Shown: positions 8,329 to 17,603, counted from the first letter of the stretch. The stretch is DNA of 41,001 nt from a bacterium (GCA_016719645.1 JADJYS010000011.1:1-41001); one strand, 5' to 3'. The notes: generated by a model from the sequence alone, not told the origin. Numbers and translations are program-made.

Positions 8329-9699
8329 GCCGCGTCGCCGCCCATCACCAGTTCGACGTCGTCGGCCGTCTTGGGGATCGGCGGTCCCAGCACGCGGTTG
8401 CCGTCCGCGGTGACCAGCACGTCGTCCTCCAGGCGGATGCCGCCGAAGCCCGCGTAGCGCCGCACGGCGGCGTAGTCGATGAAGCCCGCGTGGAGCCCCG
8501 CGTCCTGCCAGCGGGCGATCAGCGGCGGGTTGAAGTAGATCCCCGGCTCGATCGTGATCACGAGCCCGGCTTCAGCGCCTTGGCCAGCCGCAGGAAGTTC
8601 AGCCCGAACTGCGGGCTGCGCGCCGCCCCCTCGTCGTAGCCCACCGCGTCGCCCAAGTCCTCCATGTCGTGGACGTCCAGGCCGAGCATGTGCCCGATGC
8701 CGTGCGGGAAGAACAGGGCGTGCGCGCCGGCGGCGGTCGCCTCGGCGGGGTCGCCCGCATCAGGCCCAGGTCCGTCAGGCCGCGGAGACGGCCAGCGCGG
8801 CCGCCAGGTGCACGTCGCGGTTGGTCGCGCCGGGAGCCACGGCCTCGATGGCCGCGGCCTGGGCCTCCAGCACCACGTCGTAGACGTCCCGCTGCCGCGG
8901 GGAGAACACGCCGCCGACCGGGATCGTGCGCGTGATGTCGGAGCAGTAGCCCTCGCCGGTCTCGACGCCGCTGTCCAGCAGCAGCAGCTGCCCCGGCTCG
9001 AGCATGTTGGCGCGGCTCTCGTTGTGCAGGATCTCGCCCCGCACCGAGACGATCGGCTGGAAGGACGGCTGCATGTCGTAGCTCAGCGCCACGCCCAGCA
9101 TGGCGCCGGCGATCTGGGCCTCGTGCAGGCCCGGCCGCGCGTTGCGCAGGGCGAACTGGTACATCAGCGCGCTGACGCCCAGGGCGGTCTCGATCTCAGC
9201 GATCTCGGCGTCGTCTTGATCTCGCGCAGCGCCACCACGGCGCGCGGACCAGGGCGCGCGAGGCGCCGGCCGCCACGGCCGCGGGCGCCACGCCCAGCAG
9301 GTCCGCCAGCAGCAGGCGGTTGGCGGCGCGGTAGGGGCGGCAGGTAGTGGACCGGCCCGCAGGCGGCGAGGTCGGCGGCCAGCCGGTCGAGGGCGCGTGG
9401 CGCGCGAGCCCGGACTGCGCGGCGAGGTCGGCCGCCGAGGGCTGCGGCCCCGACCACACCACGTCGTCGGGGTGGGCGGCCGGCGCGTACAGCGTGCCGG
9501 TGCCGTCGGGATGCAGCAGCAGCGCGAGGTCGGGCCGCGCGAGACCGGTGAAGTAGAGGAAGTGGGAGTCCTGCCGGAACGGGTACGCGTTGTCCTCGTA
9601 GTTGCGGCTGGCCTGCCCGTTGCCCAGCAGCAGGATCGCGCCCTCGGGCAGCAGGCCGCGCAGGGCCTCGCGGCGCAGGGTGGTGGTGGCGGCGTCCAT
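8325..9699 (-). CDS. pepP: Xaa-Pro aminopeptidase (M24B), frameshifted
   Basis: A dimetal aminopeptidase that removes N-terminal residues preceding proline. ATG 9699 has an AAAGGA ribosome site. The AMP_N domain is clear: LPEGAILLLGNGQASRNYED, then FRQDSHFLYFTGL. The pita-bread catalytic domain shows all five metal ligands: Asp in LLLLDSGVETGEG, Asp in YCSDITRT, His in GIGHMLGLDVHDMEDLG, Glu in TIEPGIYF and Glu in GIRLEDDVLVT. At least three or four indels (near 8565, 8760-8790, 9220 and 9340-9400) break it; reconstructed length is about 458 residues, the usual size. It is transcribed toward the metal operon and divergent from ppsR. Confidence 0.85.
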
Positions 9700-9791
9700 G
9701 CGGTCCGTCCTTTGCGGCGGTGACGGGATGGGCCGCGGCGGCGGCCCGTTTCCCGCCAGAGTAACCGAGGCCCGCCGGGCCGGCCACGGGT

Positions 9792-9820
9792 TTGACACGC
9801 CCGCCCCTCCCGTCTACGCT
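9792..9820 (+). promoter_or_regulatory. Sigma70-like promoter of ppsR
   Basis: TTGACA (9792-9797), a 17-bp spacer and TACGCT (9815-9820) lie about 37 bases before the ppsR start codon. The -35 box is perfect and the spacing is ideal. Confidence 0.6.
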
Positions 9821-9856
9821 CGTCCGGCACGGCCACCCGATTCCCGGAGGCGCGCC

Positions 9857-10652
9857 TTGAAGACCATCTTCGTCGTCTCGGACGGCACCGGGGGCACGGC
9901 CCGCCGCGCCCTCGACGCCGCCCTGACGCAGTTCCCGGCAGCGGAGACCGACATCCGGGTCCGCTCTGACCTCCACGACGCCGCCCGGGTCGCCGACGTC
10001 GTGCGCGAGGCGGCCGCGAGCCGGGCCGTCATCGTGCACACGCTCGTCTCCCACGAGCTGCGCGCCGAGCTGCTGCGGGCGGGGCGCAGCCACGTCCCCA
10101 CGCTCGACCTCATGGGCCCCCTGCTCGAGCGGCTGTCGCTCGAACTCGCCGCGTCGCCGGCCGAACTGCCCGGCCTGTTCCGCCAGCTCAACGAGGACTA
10201 CTTTCCGGCGCATCGAGGCGATGGACTTCGCCATCCGCCACGACGACGGCCAGCGTCGAGGAGCTCGGCGGGCCGACATCGTCCTGGTCGGCGTCTCGCG
10301 CACCTTCAAGACGCCGCTGAGCGTCTACCTGGCGACCAAGGGGCTGGCTGGCGGCCAACGTGCCCCTGGTCCTGGACCTGCCGCCGCCGCCGGGCTGCTC
10401 GCGGTCCCGCCCGAGCGGGTCGTCGCGCTCAAGACCGAGCCCCACCGCCTGGCCGCCCTGCGGCGGGTGCGTGCCGAACACCTCGGCTACGCCTTCGGCG
10501 ACTACGACGACCTGCACCACGTCCGCCGCGAGATGGACTTCGCGCTGACGCTCTATGCCCGCAACCCCGGATGGGCCGTCGTGGACGTCACCGGCAAGCC
10601 GATCGAGGAGATCTCCAGCGAGATCCTCGCCCTGCGCGGCCGCCAGGCCTGA
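9857..10652 (+). CDS. ppsR: Pyruvate,phosphate dikinase / PEP synthase regulatory protein (PSRP, DUF299)
   Basis: This bifunctional kinase/phosphorylase controls PEP synthase or pyruvate phosphate dikinase by ADP-dependent phosphorylation and phosphate-dependent dephosphorylation of an active-site threonine. The N-terminus reads LKTIFVVSDGTGGTARRAL, the family's opening motif. After reconstruction the middle reads NEDYF-RRIEAMDFAIRHDDGQ, followed by ADIVLVGVSRTFKTPLSVYLATKG, the conserved nucleotide/threonine-handling motif, and the C-terminus YARNPGWAVVDVTGKPIEEISSEIL. The TTG at 9857 is chosen because GGAGG lies 6 bases before it. About four indels occur (near 10203, 10255-10268 and 10345). 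Length of about 264 residues fits the family. The target dikinase gene is not in the window. Confidence 0.88.
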
Positions 10653-10660
10653 CCGGCAAA

Positions 10661-10690
10661 GCGCCGCCCCGGCCTGGGCCGGGGCGGCGC
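10661..10690 (+). terminator. Strong hairpin terminator after ppsR
   Basis: A 14-bp GC-only stem (10661-10674 with 10677-10690) begins 8 bases after the ppsR stop and is followed by CTCTTGC. The U-tract is modest but the stem is very stable. Confidence 0.75.
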
Positions 10691-10729
10691 CTCTTGCACG
10701 CTCTCCGTTGGATCGTGCCGACTAGACCC

Positions 10730-10741
10730 TATGGAGTGACC
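10730..10741. repeat. 12-bp sequence with an inverted copy at 12261-12272
   Basis: TATGGAGTGACC at 10730-10741 recurs as its exact reverse complement at 12261-12272, bracketing the insertion element. The right copy touches the stop codon of the CBM20-like gene and lies outside that gene's terminator, so it is uncertain whether these are element ends, recombination target remnants or chance. Confidence 0.4.
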
Positions 10742-10867
10742 GGCCCCCTTGTCGTAACGTCGCCACCGTCGTTCAGGTGGTAGGCGATGGCGGCCGGGTG
10801 GCATGCACCGCAGTCGCGGGTTAGCGCCCGAGGGCGTCAGAGCCGCATACGACGAAGGGAGCCGGCC
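10742..10867 (+). ncRNA. Candidate bridge RNA region in the 5' flank of the IS110 element
   Basis: The noncoding stretch before the transposase holds several local hairpins, for example CCACC/GGTGG around an 8-nt loop near 10763-10780 and CGCC/GGCG around CGAG near 10828-10839. In characterised IS110-group elements the programmable bridge RNA is encoded in this position; in the IS1111 group it lies 3' of the gene. Assignment here is by position and apparent structure only. Confidence 0.3.
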
Positions 10868-11968
10868 ATGAACAGTATATCCCACGTGGGCCTCGATGTG
10901 CACAAGCGAACGATCGCGGTGGCGCTGCTGCGCCCCGACACCGGGGAGCTGATCCAGTGGCAGATCGCCCACGAGCCGACGGCCCTGCGCCGGCTCATCC
11001 GCAAGCTCAAGACCCACATGCCGTTGAGCTGCGCCTACGAGGCGGGGCCGACCGGCTACGCCCTGCAACGGCAGCTCGAGGCCGCCGGGATCCCCTGCCT
11101 GGTGGCGGCCCCATCGCTGATCCCGGTGCGCAGCGGGGATCGGATCAAGACCGACCACCGGGATGCCCGCAAGCTGGCGGAACTGCACCACGCCGGGCTG
11201 CTGACGGCGGTCCATCCACCGACCGAGGACGAGGAGGCGGTCCGGGATCTGTGCCGTTGCCGCGAGGATGCGCAACTGGACCTGGTGCGGGCCCGGCACC
11301 GGCTGGGCAAGTTCCTGCTGCGGCGTTCACTGATCTTCCACGACGGTCACCAGTGGTCCCAGCAGCACCACTACTGGCTGCACGGCCTGAAGTTCTCCCG
11401 AGCCGCCGACCGGGTCGTGTTCGAGGACTACCTGCTGGCGGTCGAACAGCAGGAGGCACGGGTCGCGGCCCTGGACGAACGACTGGCCGAGGCGGCTGGA
11501 CAGGAGCCGTACAAGACGCCGGTGGCCCATCTGCGGTGCTTCCGTGGCATCGACACGGTCACCGCGCTGTGCCTGACCGCGGAGCTGCACGACGTGCGGC
11601 GCTTCCAGTCGGCGCCCGCCCTGATGGCCTACCTCGGACTGGTGCCCAGCGAGCACAGCAGCGGAGAGCATCGCCGACGGGGCGCGATCACCAAGACGGG
11701 CAACCGGCACCTGCGGCGCCTGCTGATCGAGACCGCCTGGCACTACCGGCACAAGCCTGCGGTGGGGGTGAGGCTGGCCAAGCGCCGGCGCGAACAACCG
11801 CCGGCGGTGATCGCCCGGGCCGACCGGGCGCAGCAGCGGCTCTGCCGGCAGTACCGGTTGATGACGGGCAAGGGGAAGCACCACAACACCATCGTCACGG
11901 CGATCGCGCGCATGCTGGTCGGCTATCTGTGGGAGACGTTGCGCGAGGCGCAGCCCGGCAGGGCTTGA
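10868..11968 (+). CDS. IS110-family transposase (DEDD recombinase)
   Basis: A 366-residue RNA-guided recombinase with the two family domains. The N-terminal RuvC-like DEDD domain shows GLDVHKRTIAVALL (first Asp), YEAGPTGYAL (Glu) and KTDHRDARKLAEL (paired Asp). The C-terminal Transposase_20 domain shows FRGIDTVTALCLTAELHDV, LMAYLGLVPSEHSSG and the conserved ITKTGNRHLRRLL, with the serine nucleophile expected in the SEHSSG region. ATG 10868 has GGGAG 8 bases upstream. The gene is intact although both neighbours are frameshifted, so the element may still be mobile. No second copy occurs in the window. Confidence 0.93.
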   Translation: MNSISHVGLDVHKRTIAVALLRPDTGELIQWQIAHEPTALRRLIRKLKTHMPLSCAYEAGPTGYALQRQLEAAGIPCLVAAPSLIPVRSGDRIKTDHRDARKLAELHHAGLLTAVHPPTEDEEAVRDLCRCREDAQLDLVRARHRLGKFLLRRSLIFHDGHQWSQQHHYWLHGLKFSRAADRVVFEDYLLAVEQQEARVAALDERLAEAAGQEPYKTPVAHLRCFRGIDTVTALCLTAELHDVRRFQSAPALMAYLGLVPSEHSSGEHRRRGAITKTGNRHLRRLLIETAWHYRHKPAVGVRLAKRRREQPPAVIARADRAQQRLCRQYRLMTGKGKHHNTIVTAIARMLVGYLWETLREAQPGRA

Positions 11969-12224
11969 ACGAGCGGGTACGACCCGACGGCTGGAGATGG
12001 CGGATGAGAGCAGGCACGATCCGGAGAACCCGCGTTACCGGTATGCGACCGGACCCGACAGTCCGAAATCGCGTAGCTAGAGTGCGGTACCTCCCGACGG
12101 AGCACGGTCATGCGGCACGGCACCGGGGAACCGGAGCAACCCGCGTATATCAGAGTGACTCGTCGTCGAAGCGTCCAGCCTCATCCGCCTTCTGCGGCTG
12201 TCGGTGTCGCCAACAGGAAAGAGA

Positions 12225-12254
12225 AAGGCCGCCTCCCCGAAGGAAGACGGCCTT
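12225..12254 (-). terminator. Intrinsic terminator of the CBM20-like gene
   Basis: On the reverse strand a 12-13-bp stem (AAGGCCG...CGGCCTT, 12254 to 12225) with a short TTCG-type loop starts 19 bases after the stop codon and is followed by a pyrimidine-rich tract CTCTTTCC. This is a good rho-independent terminator for the minus-strand gene. Confidence 0.8.
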
Positions 12255-12272
12255 GACAGAGGTCACTCCATA

Positions 12273-13354
12273 TCAGCGGTACAGCGACTTCACCGAACCC
12301 CAGTCGGCGTTCTCGTTGCCGACGGGATTGCAGGCGCCGGAGGTGTTGTCGTCCCAGTTGGACGTCAGCGTCTGCTCGCCGGGCGTGGCGTTGTCGATGA
12401 CGAAGGTGCGGTTGGCCGCGCTCTCCCACGTGCCGCAGTCGTCCTTCTTGAACTTGTACTCGACCGGGACGGCCGGCACGCCAGCGCCCAGTTCGAGAGC
12501 TGGGGCACCGAGCCGATGGCGCAGACGCCGCCGGTGTTGTCGATGCCGTCGAGGCACACCTGCAGGCAGACCGTGCGCTCGCCGATCAGGACTTCGCCGA
12601 CCCCGCAGCCGATGGGCAGGTTGTTCCAGCTGTCGATGCCCAGGACCACCGAGGTCGTGCCGTCGGTGGGCAGGGTCACGATGCGGTTGCTCGCGCCTTC
12701 CCAGCTGTTGCAGCCGTCCTTCTTGAACTTGTACTCGAAGTAGGGGTTGCCGCCGGCCGGGAAGGTGACCACGACCTCGTACAGGTCGCCGCCGAGGCTG
12801 GTCATCGAGACGCCCGTGTTCCAGGCGCCGATCACGGCCGCGCTGCCGATGACGCAGGGGGCGCCGGAGGTGGGCTCGCCGCTCATGCACAGCTTGAAGG
12901 TCACGTTCACGTCGACCGGCAGCACGTTGGTCACGTTGTAGCGCTGCGGGGGCGAGGTGTTGGCCTGGTCCTTGACGTCGGTGTACCAGGTGTCGTCGGT
13001 CAGGTCGTGGAACTTCACGTGCACTTCGACATACGACGCGCCCATGAGCATCCCCTGCGGGACCTGGGTCGTGTACTCGTCGTTGCTGCCGACGTCGCCC
13101 TGGAAGGTCATCGGGACGGTCGTCACGGCGCCGCCGTCGGCCGACATGTCGCAGAAGGCCTCGATGCCGGCGCCCTGGCCGGCGGCGTCGGTGACCCCGC
13201 CCTTCCAGCACTGGGCGTAGACGTTGATCGGTCCGGTCGGCACGACGATCGCGCCGCTGTTGGGCCACACGTTGCCGCCCCAGCCGATGGCGGCGGCCGC
13301 GTTGCCGGCGACGAGGGCCAGCATTAGCACGGACAGCAGAAACACTTTCTTCAT
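12273..13354 (-). CDS. Secreted protein with two CBM20-like domains and a C-terminal WGxxKxxYR tag
   Basis: ATG 13354 follows a strong GAGGAGG site and begins MKKVFLLSVLMLALVAGNAAAA, a clear Sec signal peptide. After a beta-rich region (about 25-150) come two related modules resembling starch-binding CBM20: VNVTFKLCMSG, GSAAVIGAWNTG, YFEYKFKKDGCNSWEGASNR, then VCLQVCLDG, IGSVPQLSNWALG, VEYKFKKDDCGTWESAANR. Paired cysteines suggest disulfides. The last nine residues are WGSVKSLYR directly before the stop, the same tag as in two other secreted proteins of this window. A single missing base near 12490 breaks the frame; restoring it joins the two halves perfectly. Length about 360 residues. Glycan binding is inferred from the fold-like motifs; ligand unknown. 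The gene is monocistronic, with its own terminator. Confidence 0.8.
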
Positions 13355-13525
13355 GATTCCTCCTCAAGGTGACGCTGCCCGTGGAAGGCACGGGCGATCG
13401 GGCCGCATGACGCCTCGTTGTGGCGTGTCGTGGAGTCCTGATTGTAACATATAAACAAACATCCTTGAGCCGAACGCGCCTAACTGGCCCGCGGCGGACC
13501 GGAGAGTGCGCAAACGGCGGTTTCG

Positions 13526-13561
13526 CCATTATATTGCCTGGGCAACGTTTGATATTGCAAT
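13526..13561. promoter_or_regulatory. AT-rich divergent regulatory region with repeated TATTGC elements
   Basis: The 205 bases between the CBM20-like gene and the MarR-like gene are far richer in A/T than their surroundings. They contain TATTGC twice (near 13532 and at 13553-13558), the near-palindrome TTGCC-TG-GGCAA between them, and TATTGCAAT at 13553-13561. On the reverse strand a perfect TATAAT lies at about 13527-13532 and TACAAT near 13441-13446. These are candidate operator and promoter elements for both divergent genes; spacing to convincing -35 boxes is imperfect. Confidence 0.4.
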
Positions 13562-13589
13562 GGTTGACTTCATAAGCTACGGTAAGGAC

Positions 13590-14033
13590 ATGAACAACGA
13601 CGAACTCGACCTCTCGACCAGCCTGTCCTTCCAGCTCCTGCGGGCGGCGCACGGGGTGCAGCTGCACCATCAGCGGGCGCTGGAGGGGGCGCCGCTGACG
13701 CTCAGCCAGTTCTGGGTGCTGAAGCTGGTGTGCGACGGGACGGCGTTCCGGCCGTCGGACGCGGCGCGGCGGCTCGGGGTGCATCCGGGGGACGTCACGC
13801 GGCTGATCCGGGGGTTGTCGGCCAAGGGGCTGCTGACGCGGTCGCGCCGGGGGGACGACCAGCGGGCCCTGCACCTCGCGCCGACGCCGAAAGGGGAGCT
13901 GGTCGCGGCCGGGATGGCGGCGGCGATCGCGAAGGCGGACGCGGCCCTGGCGGCGGCGGCGGGGCCGGAGGGGACGGAGCGGCTGATCGGGATGCTGGAC
14001 GCCCTGCGGGAGCGGGCCGTCGGAAGGGCCTAG
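13590..14033 (+). CDS. MarR-like winged-helix transcriptional regulator
   Basis: A 147-residue protein: an N-terminal dimerisation helix (LSFQLLRAAHGVQLHHQRAL), a winged helix with LTLSQFWVLKLV, FRPSDAARRLGVHPGDVTRLIRGLSAKGLL as the helix-turn-helix and TRSRRGDDQRALHLAPTPKG as the wing (the conserved D-x-R is present), then a C-terminal helix. These match MarR-family regulators, which are usually autoregulatory and respond to small ligands or oxidants. Start uncertain: ATG 13590 gives a typical length, and an in-frame ATG at 13560 adds ten residues; neither has a well-spaced ribosome site. It is divergent from the CBM20-like gene and may control it through the shared AT-rich region; this is inference. 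Confidence 0.75.
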   Translation: MNNDELDLSTSLSFQLLRAAHGVQLHHQRALEGAPLTLSQFWVLKLVCDGTAFRPSDAARRLGVHPGDVTRLIRGLSAKGLLTRSRRGDDQRALHLAPTPKGELVAAGMAAAIAKADAALAAAAGPEGTERLIGMLDALRERAVGRA

Positions 14034-14040
14034 GCGCCCG

Positions 14041-17000
14041 TCACATGTTCCTCCTGTACTGACCGCCCGCTTCGTACAGAGCCGCACTCATCTGACCCAG
14101 CGAACACACCCGCGACGCGTCGAGCAACGCCTCGAAGACGTTGCCGTGCGCGACGGCGACGCGCTGCAGTTCGCGCAGCGCCGCGGGCGACCGGTCGGCG
14201 TGGCGCCGGTGGTGGTCGGCCAGCGAGGTGATGGCGTCCTCCCGCTCCTGCGGCGTCGAGCGGATCACCTCGCCCGGGACGACCGTCGGGGACCCCTTGG
14301 GATCGAGGTAGGTGTTCACCCCCACGATGGGCAGCTCCCCGCTGTGCTTGCGCGACTCGTAGAGCAGGGACTCCTCCTGGATGCGGGAGCGCTGGTACAT
14401 GCGCTCCATCGCGCCCAGGACGCCGCCGCGCTCGCTGAGGCGCTCGAACTCGGCCAGCACCGCCTCCTCCACCAGGTCGGTCAGCTCCTCGACGATGAAC
14501 GCGCCCTGCAGGGGGTTCTCGTTGCGGGCCAGGCCCAGCTCCTGGTTGATGATCAGCTGGATGGCCATCGCGCGGCGCACCGACTCCTCGGTCGGGGTGG
14601 TGATCGCCTCGTCGTAGGCGTTGGTGTGCAGGCTGTTGCAGTTGTCGTAGATCGCGTAGAGCGCCTGCAGCGTGGTGCGGATGTCGTTGAAGCCGATCTC
14701 CTGGGCGTGCAGCGAGCGGCCCGAGGTCTGGATGTGGTACTTGAGCTTCTGCGAGCGCTCGTTGGCGCCGTAGAGGTTGCGCAGGGCCTTGGCCCAGAGG
14801 CGGCGGGCGACGCGGCCCATCACGGCGTACTCGGGGTCCATGCCGTTGCTGAAGAAGAACGACAGGTTGGGCGCGAAGTCGTCGATGCGCATGCCCCGCG
14901 AGAGGTAGTACTCGACGTAGGTGAAGCCGTTGGCGAGCGTCAGCGCCAGCTGGGTGATCGGGTTCGCCCCCGCCTCGGCGATGTGGTAGCCGCTGATCGA
15001 GACCGAGTAGAAGTTGCGCACGCCGCGGTCGATGAAGGCCTGCTGCATGTCGCCCATCATGCGCAGCGCGAACTCCGTGGAGAAGATGCAGGTGTTCTGG
15101 GCCTGGTCCTCCTTGAGGATGTCGGCCTGGACGGTCCCGCGCACGCTCGCCAGGGTCTCGCGCCGGATCCGCGCGTAGACCTCGGGCTCCAGCACGCGGT
15201 CGCCGCCGGAGCCGAGCAGCAGCAGGCCCAGGCCGTCGTGGCCGGGGGGCAGCGGGCCGCGGTAGGCGGGCCGCGGCATCCCCAGGTCGGCGTACTCGCG
15301 CTCGATCCGCGCCGCGGTCTCGTCGGCCAGCCCCTGCGCGCGCAGCCACTTCTCGCACTGCTGGTCGACGGCCGCGTTCATGAAGAAGGCCAGCATCATC
15401 GGCGCGGGGCCGTTGATGGTCATCGAGACGCTGGTGCGCGGGTCGGTCAGGTCGAAGCCGCTGTAGAGCTTCACCGCGTCGTCGAGGGTGGCGACGCTGA
15501 CGCCCGAGTTGCCGATCTTGCCGTAGATGTCGGGGCGGCGGTCGGGGTCCTCGCCGTAGAGCGTCACCGAGTCGAAGGCGGTCGAGAGGCGCTTGGCCGG
15601 CATGCCCAGCGAGACGTAGTGGAAGCGGCGGTTGGTGCGCTCGGGGCCGCCCTCGCCGGCGAACATGCGCGTGGGGTCCTCCCCCGCGCGCTTCAGCGGG
15701 AAGACGCCCGCGGCGTAGGGGAACTCGCCGGGCGCGTTCTCGGTCAGCAGCCAGCGCAGCACCTCGCCCCAGTCGTCCCAGCGCGGCAGCACGACCCGGG
15801 GGATCCGCGTGCCGCTGGGCGAGAGCGTGACCAGCGGCTGCGCGACCGTCCGGTCGCGCACCTGGAAGCTGTAGTCGTCCTGCGCGTAGCGGCGGCGGGT
15901 CGCGGGCCAGGCGCGCAGCTGGTCCGCGCAGCCGGCGTCGAGCCGGCGCAGCAGCGCGGCGTAGCCGTCCAGCAGCTCCGCGCAGCCGGCGGGGTCGCCC
16001 GCGCGGGGCTGCGGGTCGGGCAGCACGTCGGCGGGGTCGGGCGCCTCGCCGCGCAGCTCGCAGAGCGCGCCGTGGAGGCGGTAGAGGCGGCGGGCGATCC
16101 CGCTCTGCCCGGCGACGAAGGCGTCGTGGCGGCGGCTGGCCTCGACGATCTCCGACAGGTAGCGCGTGCGCGCCGGCGGGATGACGAAGTTGCGCTCGGT
16201 GGTGACCGGGTCGCCGCCCTCGGCCGTGGGGAAGTCCGCGCCCGTCTTCGCGCCGATCACGCGCATGAGGTGGCCGTAGAGCGCGTTCAGGCCGGGGTCG
16301 TGGAACTGGCTGGCGATGGTGGCGAAGACCGGCAGGTCGCCGGGCGCCGCCTCGAAGCGGCCGTGGTTGCGGGCGTACTGCTTGCGCACGTCGCGCAGGG
16401 CGTCCTGCGAGCCGCGGTGGTCGTACTTGTTCAGGGCGATGACGTCGGCGAAGTCGAGCATGTCGATCTTCTCGAGCTGGGACGCGGCGCCGTACTCGGC
16501 GGTCATCACGTACAGCGACACGTCCGAGTGCTCGACGATCTCGGTGTCGCTCTGGCCGATGCCCGAGGTCTCCACGATCACCAGGTCGAAGCCGGCCGCG
16601 CGGCAGACGGCGATGGCGTCGCGCACGTGGCCGCTGAGCGCGAGGTTGGCCTGGCGCGTGGCCAGCGAGCGCATGTAGGCGCGCGGGTCGCCGATGGCGT
16701 TCATGCGGATGCGGTCGCCCAGCAGGGCGCCGCCCGACTTGCGCTTGCTCGGGTCGACGCTGACCACCGCGACCGTCTTGTCGCGGAACTCGTGCAGGAA
16801 GCGGCGCACCAGCTCGTCCACCAGCGACGACTTGCCGGAGCCGCCGGTGCCGGTGACCCCCAGCACGGGCGCGCGGCGCGCCGCGGCCAGGGCCGCGATC
16901 TGCGGCGCGATCCCGGCGTAGGCCTCCGGCAGGTTCTCGGCCAGCGTGATCGCGCGCGCGATCGCCTGCGGGTCGCGGGACCCGACGCCGGCGACCAGCG

Positions 17001-17487
17001 CAGCGTCGGCCTGCTCCACCGCGGGGAAGTCGCACCCCCGGAGCACCTCGTCGATCATGCCCTGCAGGCCCAGGGCCCGCCCGTCGTCGGGCGAGAAGAT
17101 GCGGGCGATGCCGTGGGCGTGCAGCTCGGCGATCTCGTCCGGCAGGATGGTGCCGCCGCCGCCGCCGTAGATGCGCGTCGCCGCGCCGCGCTCGCGCAGC
17201 AGGTCGTGCATGTACTTGAAGAACTCGAGGTGGCCGCCCTGGTAGGAGGTGATCGCCACGCCCTGGGCGTCCTCCTGGATCGCGCAGTCCACGATCTCGC
17301 GCACCGAGCGGTTGTGCCCGAGGTGGATCACCTCGGCCCCGCCCGCCTGCAGCAGGCGCCGCATGATGTTGATGGCGGCGTCGTGCCCGTCGTAGAGGCT
17401 GGCGGCGGTCACGATGCGCACGTGGTGCCGGAGGTGGTAGGGCTGGGCTGGCTTTCGGGCTGGGCTGATTGTTGGGCTGTGGGGCAT
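14041..17487 (-). CDS. icmF: Fused isobutyryl-CoA mutase IcmF
   Basis: This adenosylcobalamin enzyme interconverts isobutyryl-CoA and n-butyryl-CoA and carries its own G-protein chaperone. Domain order is diagnostic: a B12-binding domain first (DGHDAAINIMRRLL, His35 as cobalt ligand, to about residue 150), a MeaB-type GTPase (P-loop GTGGSGKS at 213-220, ALNKYD as base-specificity motif), a linker, and a C-terminal mutase domain from about 560 (FPYAAGVFPLKR, FDSVTLYGEDPD, DQAQNTCIFSTEF, SISGYHIAEAGANP, HTNAYDEAITTPTEESVRRA). Gln in AQNTCIF, rather than the Arg used by methylmalonyl-CoA mutase, supports an isobutyryl-type pocket. ATG 17487 has GAGG upstream. The 1148 residues are within or slightly above the family range. 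The ptb/buk genes 9 kb away act on the product. Confidence 0.9.
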   Translation of the reverse strand: MPHSPTISPARKPAQPYHLRHHVRIVTAASLYDGHDAAINIMRRLLQAGGAEVIHLGHNRSVREIVDCAIQEDAQGVAITSYQGGHLEFFKYMHDLLRERGAATRIYGGGGGTILPDEIAELHAHGIARIFSPDDGRALGLQGMIDEVLRGCDFPAVEQADAALVAGVGSRDPQAIARAITLAENLPEAYAGIAPQIAALAAARRAPVLGVTGTGGSGKSSLVDELVRRFLHEFRDKTVAVVSVDPSKRKSGGALLGDRIRMNAIGDPRAYMRSLATRQANLALSGHVRDAIAVCRAAGFDLVIVETSGIGQSDTEIVEHSDVSLYVMTAEYGAASQLEKIDMLDFADVIALNKYDHRGSQDALRDVRKQYARNHGRFEAAPGDLPVFATIASQFHDPGLNALYGHLMRVIGAKTGADFPTAEGGDPVTTERNFVIPPARTRYLSEIVEASRRHDAFVAGQSGIARRLYRLHGALCELRGEAPDPADVLPDPQPRAGDPAGCAELLDGYAALLRRLDAGCADQLRAWPATRRRYAQDDYSFQVRDRTVAQPLVTLSPSGTRIPRVVLPRWDDWGEVLRWLLTENAPGEFPYAAGVFPLKRAGEDPTRMFAGEGGPERTNRRFHYVSLGMPAKRLSTAFDSVTLYGEDPDRRPDIYGKIGNSGVSVATLDDAVKLYSGFDLTDPRTSVSMTINGPAPMMLAFFMNAAVDQQCEKWLRAQGLADETAARIEREYADLGMPRPAYRGPLPPGHDGLGLLLLGSGGDRVLEPEVYARIRRETLASVRGTVQADILKEDQAQNTCIFSTEFALRMMGDMQQAFIDRGVRNFYSVSISGYHIAEAGANPITQLALTLANGFTYVEYYLSRGMRIDDFAPNLSFFFSNGMDPEYAVMGRVARRLWAKALRNLYGANERSQKLKYHIQTSGRSLHAQEIGFNDIRTTLQALYAIYDNCNSLHTNAYDEAITTPTEESVRRAMAIQLIINQELGLARNENPLQGAFIVEELTDLVEEAVLAEFERLSERGGVLGAMERMYQRSRIQEESLLYESRKHSGELPIVGVNTYLDPKGSPTVVPGEVIRSTPQEREDAITSLADHHRRHADRSPAALRELQRVAVAHGNVFEALLDASRVCSLGQMSAALYEAGGQYRRNM

Positions 17488-17560
17488 GCGCGTTCCTCGC
17501 GGACGGAGGAGCGCCCGGCCCGCGGGGCCGGGCGGTCGTCGATCTTCGAAACTCCTGGAA

Positions 17561-17589
17561 GATATAGCACAGGGCCCATTCCCGGGCAA
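17561..17589 (-). promoter_or_regulatory. Promoter of icmF
   Basis: On the reverse strand TTGCCC (17589-17584), a 17-bp spacer and TATATC (17566-17561) precede the icmF start by about 75 bases. A strong GC hairpin (CCGGCCCGCGGGGCCGG, about 17516-17532) lies in the leader. Confidence 0.55.
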
Positions 17590-17603
17590 TGCGCGGCCTC
17601 CGC

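Larger units (their letters stand above)
10691..12220 (+). mobile_element. IS110-family insertion element, boundaries approximate
   Basis: An intact IS110-type transposase gene sits between two terminators that belong to the neighbouring genes (10661-10690 and 12225-12254). The element therefore lies inside roughly 10691-12220, or reaches the 12-bp inverted copies noted separately. IS110 elements lack classical terminal inverted repeats and usually make no target duplication, so exact ends cannot be read from one copy. Noncoding flanks of about 177 nt (5') and about 250 nt (3') are long enough to hold a bridge RNA. Confidence 0.6.

Noticed and set aside
12273..12300. C-terminal tag considered as a type IX secretion or LPXTG/PEP-CTERM signal
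   Set aside because: No Ig-like CTD of 70-100 residues, no LPXTG or PEP motif and no terminal membrane helix; the tag is only nine residues ending at the stop.
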